From an uncultured Clostridia bacterium (GTDB lineage Bacteria; Bacillota; Clostridia; Oscillospirales; CAG-272), in contig CAJGDZ010000104.1 of the NCBI GenBank assembly GCA_904502055.1, positions 1 to 6,089 of the forward strand: a stretch of 6,089 bases of DNA, given 5' to 3'. Both the position numbers and the translations under genes were made by a program. Under the pieces are notes generated by a model that worked only from the letters and a program-made list of their open reading frames with translations, searched no databases and was not told where the DNA came from. Numbering within the stretch: the first letter of the stretch is position 1; the number at the start of each line of letters is the position of its first letter. Below are positions 1-5,441 of this stretch, piece after piece.

Positions 1-12
1 ACGACAATCTCG

Positions 13-18
13 TATAAT
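13..18 (+). promoter_or_regulatory. Possible -10 element for the GH2 gene
   Basis: A perfect TATAAT lies at 13-18. The matching -35 box would fall before base 1, so it cannot be checked. If real, transcription would start near base 25 and the first thing transcribed would be the 30-57 hairpin. The alternative is that the hexamer is chance in AT-rich DNA at the end of the previous transcription unit. Confidence 0.35.
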
Positions 19-29
19 TTTCACAACGC

Positions 30-60
30 AGGGCGTCCGACAAACGTCGGACGCCCTTTT
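30..60 (+). terminator. Terminator-like hairpin upstream of the GH2 gene
   Basis: A 12-bp perfect stem (30-41 with 46-57, core GGGCGTCCGAC) with an AAAC loop is followed by a short T-run (57-60, the first T pairing in the stem) and then ATA. It is most simply the intrinsic terminator of a gene lying to the left of the window. The T-run is short, so termination could be incomplete. Only 16 nt separate it from the GH2 start codon, so the GH2 transcript must either begin just upstream of the hairpin and contain it, or read through it. Confidence 0.6.
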
Positions 61-76
61 ATAAAGGAGAAAACAA

Positions 77-2359
77 ATGAGAAATATAGTAAACTTCAAT
101 GCCGGATGGGATTTTGCCAAGGATTTTTGCGCCTATCCCGCGGCAAAGCCGGAGGCGTTTACTTTGGTAAACCTTCCTCATACCTGGAATGCTGAGGACG
201 GCTATGACGGCGGAAACGACTATTTCCGCGGCTCTTGCCTGTATGTAAAGACGCTGAAGAAAGCAGATCTTCCCGCGGCCGATCTCTATTACCTTGAGAT
301 CCGCGGTGCCAACTCGTCGGCTGACGTGTACGTGGGCGGCGACAAGCTGGCACACCATGACGGCGGCTATTCCACCTGGCGCGTCAACCTTACCGACAAG
401 CTCTCGGACGAGACCGAGATTGCAATCGTTGTGGACAACGCTCCCTCCGACAGCGTATATCCGCAGATGGCGGACTTTACCTTCTACGGCGGTCTTTACC
501 GTGACGTAAACCTTATTTGCGTAAACAAGGCACACTTTGATCTGGACTATTACGGCGGCACGGGTGTGGTTATTACTCCCGCTGTTGAGGGCAAGGACGC
601 GAAGGTCACGGTCGACGCGTATACCACCGACCTTGCAGAGGGTCAGAAGCTGGTTTATACCATCTACGACAAGGAAGAGAACGAGCTTCAGAAGATCGAG
701 ACCACCGAAAAGCAGGTCGTATTTGAGATCGAGAACGTTCACCTTTGGAACGGCCGCAAGGATCCCTACCTCTACTGCTGTGAGGTGGAGATCGTGGAGG
801 GCGACGAGGTTCTTGACAACGTTTGCCACCGCTTTGGTTGCCGCACCTTTAAGATCGACCCCGATAACGGCTTTATCCTCAACGGCGAGGAATATCCGCT
901 TCGCGGTGTTTCGCGCCATCAGGACAGATGGGGCTTCGGCAACGCGCTTCTTCCCGAGCATCACGCCCAGGATATTGACCTGATTATGGAGGTCGGTGCC
1001 ACCACCATTCGTCTGGCGCACTATCAGCACGATCAGTATTTCTACGATCTTTGCGATGAGAAGGGTCTTGTGATCTGGGCGGAGATCCCCTATATCTCCA
1101 AGCATATGCCGAACGGTCGCGCGAATACCGTTTCGCAGATGAAGGAGCTTATTACTCAGAACTATAACCACGCTTCGATCTTCGTTTGGGGTCTTTCCAA
1201 CGAGATCGGTATCGGTGGCGCGGACGAGGATCTTCTTGAGAATCACCGCATTCTGAACGATCTGGTTCACGAAATGGATAAGACGCGTCTGACTACCATT
1301 GCGGCGGTTTCGATGTGTAAGATGGACGACCCGTACCTGCAGATTCCCGACGTGGTTTCCTACAACCACTACTTTGGCTGGTACGGCGGCGATACGAGCA
1401 TGAACGGCCCGTGGTTTGATAAGTTCCACGAAATGCACCCCACCATTCCGATCGGTATTTCCGAGTACGGCTGTGAGGCGCTGAATTGGCACACCTCGAA
1501 TCCCAAGCAGGGTGACTATACCGAGGAGTATCAGGCATACTACCACGAGGAGCTGATCAAGCAGCTCTTCAGCCGCAAGTATATCTGGGCAACCCACGTA
1601 TGGAATATGTTTGACTTCGGTGCCGATGCGCGTGCGGAGGGCGGAGAGAACGGACAGAACCACAAGGGTCTTATCACGATGGACCGTAAGTACAAGAAGG
1701 ATGCCTTCTATGCTTACAAGGCTTGGCTGGTTTCCCCCGAGGAGGATCCTTTTGTTCACCTTTGCGGCAAGCGTTATATCGATCGCGTGGAGGACGTGAC
1801 CAAGGTTACGGTCTACTCTAACCTTCCCGAGGTGGAGCTGTTTGTCAACGGCGAGTCGGTTGGCAAGAAGACCGCCGAGGATCACTTCTTCTATTTTGAC
1901 GTCAAGAACGTGGGCGAGTCCACCATCGTTGCCAAGGCCGGCGAGCTTACCGACGAGGGTAAGATCCGCAAGGTGGCAGAGATGAATATGGACTACGTGC
2001 TTCGCGAGGTCGGCGCGGTTCTCAACTGGTTTGACGTTGTCGAGGTTGAGGGACGCTTCTCGCTGAATGACAAGATCTCGGACATTATGTCCTGCCTTAG
2101 CGGTAAGCTTTGGTTCCTGCGCCTGGGTCTCAAGCTCAAGAAGAAAATGAACGAGAGCAAGAAGGGCGAGAAGAAGGCAGGCGGCTTTGATGTGAATCTC
2201 AAGGATGCGGCCGGAAGCGGTCTTATGGATATGCTGGGCGGCTTCAGCGTGCTTCGTATGTCCTCGATGATGGGAATGATGAACATTTCCTTCACCAAGG
2301 AGGAGCTTCTGAAGCTCAACAAGCAGCTCAACCGCATTCGCAAGCCCAAAAAGAAATAA
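77..2359 (+). CDS. Glycoside hydrolase family 2 enzyme, beta-galactosidase-like
   Basis: A 760-residue retaining exo-glycosidase of family GH2, most like clostridial beta-galactosidases, which release terminal beta-linked galactose from oligosaccharides. No signal peptide or membrane segment is visible, so it should act in the cytoplasm on imported substrate. Approximate domains are the N-terminal jelly-roll sugar-binding domain (1-150), Ig-like domain (152-257), TIM barrel (259-555), a DUF4982-like beta domain (565-622, SNLPEVELFVNGESVG) and an unusual C-terminal module (630-760). The catalytic acid/base is Glu376 in WGLSNE and the nucleophile Glu463 in ISEYG. GVSRHQD (277-283), YNHYFGWY (429-436) and VWNMFDFG (508-515) are further GH2 landmarks. 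AAAGGAGA at 63-70, 6 nt before the ATG, fixes the start. It appears monocistronic, ending at the terminator at 2367-2397. An N-H-K triplet at 528-530 recalls the NxK motif of beta-glucuronidases, so the family call is secure but galactosidase specificity is only likely. Confidence 0.9.
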   Translation: MRNIVNFNAGWDFAKDFCAYPAAKPEAFTLVNLPHTWNAEDGYDGGNDYFRGSCLYVKTLKKADLPAADLYYLEIRGANSSADVYVGGDKLAHHDGGYSTWRVNLTDKLSDETEIAIVVDNAPSDSVYPQMADFTFYGGLYRDVNLICVNKAHFDLDYYGGTGVVITPAVEGKDAKVTVDAYTTDLAEGQKLVYTIYDKEENELQKIETTEKQVVFEIENVHLWNGRKDPYLYCCEVEIVEGDEVLDNVCHRFGCRTFKIDPDNGFILNGEEYPLRGVSRHQDRWGFGNALLPEHHAQDIDLIMEVGATTIRLAHYQHDQYFYDLCDEKGLVIWAEIPYISKHMPNGRANTVSQMKELITQNYNHASIFVWGLSNEIGIGGADEDLLENHRILNDLVHEMDKTRLTTIAAVSMCKMDDPYLQIPDVVSYNHYFGWYGGDTSMNGPWFDKFHEMHPTIPIGISEYGCEALNWHTSNPKQGDYTEEYQAYYHEELIKQLFSRKYIWATHVWNMFDFGADARAEGGENGQNHKGLITMDRKYKKDAFYAYKAWLVSPEEDPFVHLCGKRYIDRVEDVTKVTVYSNLPEVELFVNGESVGKKTAEDHFFYFDVKNVGESTIVAKAGELTDEGKIRKVAEMNMDYVLREVGAVLNWFDVVEVEGRFSLNDKISDIMSCLSGKLWFLRLGLKLKKKMNESKKGEKKAGGFDVNLKDAAGSGLMDMLGGFSVLRMSSMMGMMNISFTKEELLKLNKQLNRIRKPKKK

Positions 2360-2366
2360 AAAGCAA

Positions 2367-2397
2367 GGCGGAGTCCCTCGGGACTCCGCCGTTTTTT
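2367..2397 (+). terminator. Convergent, probably bidirectional intrinsic terminator
   Basis: A perfect GC-rich inverted repeat (2367-2377 with 2380-2390, GGCGGAGTCCC) folds into a 10-bp stem with a CTCG loop, followed by G and six Ts (2392-2397). It begins 8 nt after the GH2 stop codon. Read on the minus strand, the same stem is followed by TTGCTTTTT, so it can also end the gpsA/LURP-one transcript. The plus-strand T-run overlaps the stop codon of the minus-strand gene (2396-2398). Confidence 0.9.
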
Positions 2398-2866
2398 AAT
2401 TTCTTGAGCATTTTTCTGCGTCGATGGCAAGGACGAGCATCAAGGCGTAGATGGCGTCCTTGGGGTCGCAAACGTCAATGACGTAGGTGTCCGTCCAGTT
2501 CCATACCTCCTTGGATACCGAGGCGACCGCTTGCCCGCGGGCATCCTCAATGGTGTATTCCCACTCAAACCAGTCGCCCTCGATCTGCCAGCCCTGATAA
2601 TCCAGATTGAATTTGGGACGGAAGAAGGTGAATTCCTTGTTGATGCTTCCGACATAGTGGTCTCCAAGATACATCTCGAACTTGGGGAGCCAGGCAAAGA
2701 CCTTTTCCTGTATGTACCCGATCTCATTGCCGCTTGCATCGTAAATGCGAAGCAGATGTCCCCACGCGAGCTCGCCCTTTACGGTGTAGAGCGTGTTGCC
2801 CGCCTCGTCGAAGATATCGTAGCTGTCAAACCACGAGAAAAAGCGCTGCTTAAATAAAAGCTTCAT
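2396..2866 (-). CDS. LURP-one-related (LOR, former DUF567) family protein
   Basis: A 156-residue protein recognisable as a bacterial LURP-one-related protein, a single-domain, 12-stranded beta-barrel fold shared with Tubby C-terminal domains and phospholipid scramblases (established family knowledge). It shows the family pattern of repeated short strands rich in aromatic residues: KQRFFSWFDSYDIFDEAGN near the N-terminus, then GHLLRIYD, EFTFFRPKF, a GDWFEWEY segment, and a hydrophobic C-terminal helix (IYALMLVLAID), the element that fills the barrel in this fold. There is no signal peptide. The start at 2866 is preferred over an in-frame ATG at 2908 because AAAGGA lies 6 nt before it (plus-strand 2873-2878), whereas 2908 lies inside gpsA. 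It follows gpsA by 13 nt, so the two are very likely cotranscribed. The biochemical role of bacterial members is unknown, and no catalytic residues can be proposed. Confidence 0.85.
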   Translation of the reverse strand: MKLLFKQRFFSWFDSYDIFDEAGNTLYTVKGELAWGHLLRIYDASGNEIGYIQEKVFAWLPKFEMYLGDHYVGSINKEFTFFRPKFNLDYQGWQIEGDWFEWEYTIEDARGQAVASVSKEVWNWTDTYVIDVCDPKDAIYALMLVLAIDAEKCSRN

Positions 2867-2872
2867 TTGTTT

Positions 2873-2878
2873 TCCTTT
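2873..2878 (-). promoter_or_regulatory. Ribosome binding site deciding the LURP-one gene start
   Basis: On the minus strand AAAGGA lies 6 nt before the ATG at 2866 and just after the gpsA stop codon (TGAGAAAGGA). It supports the 156-residue start over the longer in-frame reading and suggests translation of the two genes is closely linked. Confidence 0.75.
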
Positions 2879-2879
2879 C

Positions 2880-3914
2880 TCAGTCGTAGCGATTGTCAAA
2901 GCAGGCACCGCTCAGCTCGGATTTGAGATCACGGGTCATCAGTGTGCGAATGGCATCCGAAACGCCAACGCGTCCCGAAACCACGGCATCCACCGTTTCG
3001 ATGATGGGCATTTCTACGCCGTATTTTTGGGAGAGCGCGAGCGCGGCGGGCAGGGCATTGAGTCCCTCCACAACCATGCCGACCTGCCGAGTGGCCTCGT
3101 CAGCGGGGACACCCTTGCCGATCAGAATACCGCAACGGAGATTGCGGCTGTGTAGGCTGGTGGCGGTCACAATGAGATCACCGATGCCGGCAAGACCGCC
3201 GAAGGTCTGCTCGCGGCATCCCATTGCAAGGCCGAGACGCGAGATTTCCGCAATGCCGCGCGTGATCAGCGCCGCCTTGGCATTGTCACCGCATCCAAGA
3301 CCGATCGCGATGCCCGACGCTAAGGCAATGATGTTTTTAAGAGCGCCGCAGATCTCTACGCCCAGCACGTCATCGTTGGTGTATACACGCATACGGGCGG
3401 TTGTGAATACCCTTTGCACAAGTGTGGCCGCCGCCTCGTCGCGGCTGGCGGACACGATGGTGGTCGGGAGATCCTTCACGACCTCCTCGGCGTGCGTGGG
3501 ACCCGAAAGCGCCACAAGCTTCACGTTGGGATCCCGGATCTCGTCGGCAATGATCTCGGTCATGGTATACAAGGTCTCTTTTTCAATGCCCTTGGCTACA
3601 TCTACAAGGATCTGTCCGCCCGACACGTGCGGTGCCGCCTTGCGCGCGGTGGCGCGGACAAAAGGGGAGGGCACGGCGAGCAGGAGAATGTCCTTTCCCT
3701 CACAGACGGTCTTTATTTCCTTGGTATATGTAATCTGCTCGGGAAGGGTAACGCCCGGCAGATTGGGATGCGTTTTGGTCTCGGAGATCGCGTCGATCTC
3801 CGACTCTATGGCTGACCAGAGCATGACCTCGTGCCCGGCAAGGCACAGCATTCTGGCAAGCGCTACGCCCCAGGTGCCCGCACCCAGAACACCGATTTTT
3901 ATTGTGTTTGACAT
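2880..3914 (-). CDS. gpsA: Glycerol-3-phosphate dehydrogenase [NAD(P)+]
   Basis: A 344-residue cytoplasmic GpsA, of normal family length. It reversibly reduces dihydroxyacetone phosphate to sn-glycerol 3-phosphate, the backbone for phospholipid synthesis. The N-terminal Rossmann fold carries GxGxxG at 11-16 (GAGTWG), and VAKGIE (106-111) and LSGPTHAEEV (136-145) match the usual ASKGIE and SGPSFAEEV blocks. The C-terminal helical domain has the catalytic lysine Lys193 in GALKNIIAL, GLAGIGDLIVT (240-250) with Asp246, SRN at 256-258 for phosphate binding, and VVEGLNA (281-287). The start is supported by AGGAGG 5 nt before the ATG. The extended -10 promoter at 3951-3979 gives a leader of about 30 nt. 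It heads a two-gene operon with the LURP-one-related gene, and the next ribosome binding site abuts its TGA. The usual partner plsY is not adjacent. Confidence 0.97.
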   Translation of the reverse strand: MSNTIKIGVLGAGTWGVALARMLCLAGHEVMLWSAIESEIDAISETKTHPNLPGVTLPEQITYTKEIKTVCEGKDILLLAVPSPFVRATARKAAPHVSGGQILVDVAKGIEKETLYTMTEIIADEIRDPNVKLVALSGPTHAEEVVKDLPTTIVSASRDEAAATLVQRVFTTARMRVYTNDDVLGVEICGALKNIIALASGIAIGLGCGDNAKAALITRGIAEISRLGLAMGCREQTFGGLAGIGDLIVTATSLHSRNLRCGILIGKGVPADEATRQVGMVVEGLNALPAALALSQKYGVEMPIIETVDAVVSGRVGVSDAIRTLMTRDLKSELSGACFDNRYD

Positions 3915-3924
3915 CGATTCCTCC

Positions 3925-4030
3925 TGTGGAGCTTATGAATTTGCCGTTTCATTATAGCATGAAAATGTTATTTTCGCAAGACCTCTGTCCCATTTTTTCA
4001 CTTTGTTTTATTTTTGACAATGTGGAGCTT
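3925..4030. repeat. 10-bp direct repeat in the divergent intergenic region
   Basis: TGTGGAGCTT occurs exactly at 3925-3934 (in the gpsA leader, next to its ribosome binding site) and at 4021-4030 (between the two promoters), 96 bp apart. The copies share no longer flanking match. This could be a paired regulator site or chance. Confidence 0.3.
3951..3979 (-). promoter_or_regulatory. Promoter of the gpsA operon
   Basis: Read on the minus strand: TTGCGA (3979-3974), a 17-nt spacer, then TATAAT (3956-3951) preceded by TGC, an extended -10. The predicted start is near 3944, about 30 nt before the gpsA ATG. A-rich tracts upstream of the -35 (about 3989-4017) could act as an UP element. The -10 is perfect and the -35 matches four of six positions. 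Confidence 0.8.
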
Positions 4031-4078
4031 CGGACAAGGCTTTTTGTGGGGAAAAAGGGAAATATTTTTGCAAAACAA

Positions 4079-4107
4079 TTGACTTTTGAAGGTGGATTTG
4101 CTAAAAT
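4079..4107 (+). promoter_or_regulatory. Promoter of the dehydrogenase/aldolase operon
   Basis: TTGACT (4079-4084), a 17-nt spacer and TAAAAT (4102-4107) preceded by TGC form a near-consensus sigma-A promoter with an extended -10. The predicted start is near 4114, leaving a leader of about 40 nt with AAAGGA at 4139-4144 before the ATG at 4153. A/T tracts at 4052-4068 lie just upstream. An imperfect inverted repeat, CAAAA-N8-TTTTG (4071-4088), spans the -35 and could be an operator, but its arms are only 5 bp. Confidence 0.8.
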
Positions 4108-4152
4108 AAATATGTATGTAATTTTATTATCTATTCTGAAAGGACAAAAATT

Positions 4153-5412
4153 ATGAAAACAAAAGCAGTAAGACTTTACGGTGTAAACGATCTTCGTCTT
4201 GAGGAGTTTGAGCTTCCGCCCATCGCCGACGACGAGATCCTGGTCAAAATCATTTCGGACAGCATTTGTATGTCCTCGCACAAGGCAGCGCTTCAGGGCG
4301 CGGCTCATAAGAGAGTGCCCAACGATATTGCAGAGAACCCCGTTATCATCGGTCACGAGTTCTGCGGTGTCATCGTTGAGGTCGGTAAGAAGTGGCAGGA
4401 CAAGTATAAGGCAGGCGACGGCTTCTCCATTCAGCCTCCCCACAACAAGAACGGCTCGCTGGATGCCCCCGGCTACAGCTACAAGTACTGCGGCGGCGAT
4501 GCAACCTACGCCATCATTCCGCCCGAGACCATGGAGTGCGACTGCCTTCTTTCCTACAACGGCGACGCTTACTTCTACGGCTCGCTGGCTGAGCCCATGA
4601 GCTGCATCATCGGCGGATGCCACGCCAACTATCACACCAAGGGCGGCAGCTACGTACACAGCATGGGTATCGTAGAGGGCGGCGCGGCTTGCGTGCTTGC
4701 GGGTGCAGGTCCTATGGGCCTTGGCGCTGTGGATTACCTCATTTCGGGTGACAGACGCCCCTCGCTTCTTATCGTTACCGATATTGATCAGGCGCGTCTC
4801 GAGAGAGCCGCAGAGGTTCTTCCCGTGGAGAAGGCAACGAGAAATGGCGTAAAGCTGGTTTATGTGAACACCGCCGACAAGGAGGATCCGGTAGCTTACC
4901 TTAAGACCTTTGCTCCCGAGGGCTTTAACGACGTGTTCGTATACGCTCCCGTAAAGCCCGTTGTTGAGATGGGTGATGCGCTTCTTGCCAAGGACGGATG
5001 CCTGAACTTCTTTGCAGGTCCCATTGATCCCAAGTTCTCGGCAATGTTCAATTTCTATAACGTTCATTACGCCGCAACCCATATCGTAGGTACCAGCGGC
5101 GGTAACACCGACGATATGCGCGAGGCCATTGCTCTTATGGAGAAGGGTGCCATCAACCCTGCCGCTATGATCACGCACATCTGCGGTCTTGATGCAGTGG
5201 CCGAGACCACCATCAACCTTGACAAGATCAAGGGCGGTAAGAAGCTTTGCTACACCGGCATCTCGCTTCCCCTTACCGCCATTGCCGATTTTGCCGAGCT
5301 TGGTAAGACCGACCCGATGTTTGCAGAGCTTGCCAAGATCTGTGACAACGCCAACGGTCTGTGGTGCGCAGAGGCAGAGAAATTCCTTCTTGCTAACGCA
5401 AAATCCATCTGA
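4153..5412 (+). CDS. Zinc-binding dehydrogenase, SorE/YggP-like (L-sorbose-1-phosphate reductase family)
   Basis: A 419-residue medium-chain alcohol dehydrogenase of the SorE/YggP group, whose characterised member reduces L-sorbose 1-phosphate to D-glucitol 6-phosphate. The GroES-like catalytic domain (1-150) has likely zinc ligands Cys39 (SDSICMS), His68-Glu69 (GHEF) and Glu147 (AEPMSC). The Rossmann domain has GAGPMG (184-189), and an acidic Asp210 after the second strand (VTDID) suggests NAD(H) rather than NADP(H). FVYAPVKPVVEM, LNFFAGP and HIVGTSGGNTDDMREA are recalled hallmarks of the group, as is the C-terminal extension from about 370 (LPLTAIADF ... GLWCAEAEKFLL). The four-cysteine structural-zinc lobe of many alcohol dehydrogenases is absent. 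The start follows AAAGGA by 8 nt. It is the first gene of an operon with the class II aldolase 29 nt downstream, which supports a sugar-phosphate substrate, but the exact one cannot be read. Confidence 0.88.
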   Translation: MKTKAVRLYGVNDLRLEEFELPPIADDEILVKIISDSICMSSHKAALQGAAHKRVPNDIAENPVIIGHEFCGVIVEVGKKWQDKYKAGDGFSIQPPHNKNGSLDAPGYSYKYCGGDATYAIIPPETMECDCLLSYNGDAYFYGSLAEPMSCIIGGCHANYHTKGGSYVHSMGIVEGGAACVLAGAGPMGLGAVDYLISGDRRPSLLIVTDIDQARLERAAEVLPVEKATRNGVKLVYVNTADKEDPVAYLKTFAPEGFNDVFVYAPVKPVVEMGDALLAKDGCLNFFAGPIDPKFSAMFNFYNVHYAATHIVGTSGGNTDDMREAIALMEKGAINPAAMITHICGLDAVAETTINLDKIKGGKKLCYTGISLPLTAIADFAELGKTDPMFAELAKICDNANGLWCAEAEKFLLANAKSI

Positions 5413-5441
5413 ATCTGACTTTTTCGAAAGGAATTCAAAAA

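Noticed and set aside
59..1885. 608-codon minus-strand open frame opposite the GH2 gene
   Set aside because: It is in exact codon register with the GH2 gene, matches no recognisable family, is rich in Leu/Val/Ala/Arg as expected for a complement of biased codons, and ends at the GH2 ribosome binding region. The GH2 frame has full catalytic motifs.
2867..2908. Upstream in-frame start extending the LURP-one-related protein by 14 residues
   Set aside because: The extra residues lie largely within the gpsA coding region and have no family resemblance, whereas the internal ATG has a well-placed AAAGGA and begins with the typical MKLLFKQ.
3936..3951. TGAA-N8-TTCA inverted repeat at the gpsA transcript start, considered as a catabolite-control (cre) site
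   Set aside because: Arms are only 4 bp and the core does not match the cre consensus around the central CG.
2893..3957. 354-codon plus-strand open frame opposite gpsA
   Set aside because: The minus-strand gpsA has every family motif, a strong ribosome binding site and a promoter. The opposite frame is Ser/Arg/Thr/Pro-rich, low in motif content and without a ribosome binding site.
4014..4019. Perfect TTGACA in the intergenic region as a -35 box
   Set aside because: No acceptable -10 occurs 16-18 nt downstream (the 17-nt position reads AGGCTT). The promoter at 4079-4107 is far better.
4040..4057. CTTTTT/AAAAAG hairpin in the intergenic region as a terminator or riboswitch element
   Set aside because: A 6-bp, nearly all A-T stem is too weak, no gene precedes it on either strand, and it lies upstream of the plus-strand transcript start.
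3902..4156. Small plus-strand open frame (84 codons) across the divergent intergenic region
   Set aside because: It runs through both promoters, starts inside gpsA, and translates AT-rich noncoding DNA. No ribosome binding site or family resemblance.
3952..5178. 408-codon minus-strand open frame opposite the dehydrogenase
   Set aside because: Codon-register antisense of a well-supported gene; its C-terminal part is a translation of the AT-rich divergent promoter region, and it has no recognisable motifs.
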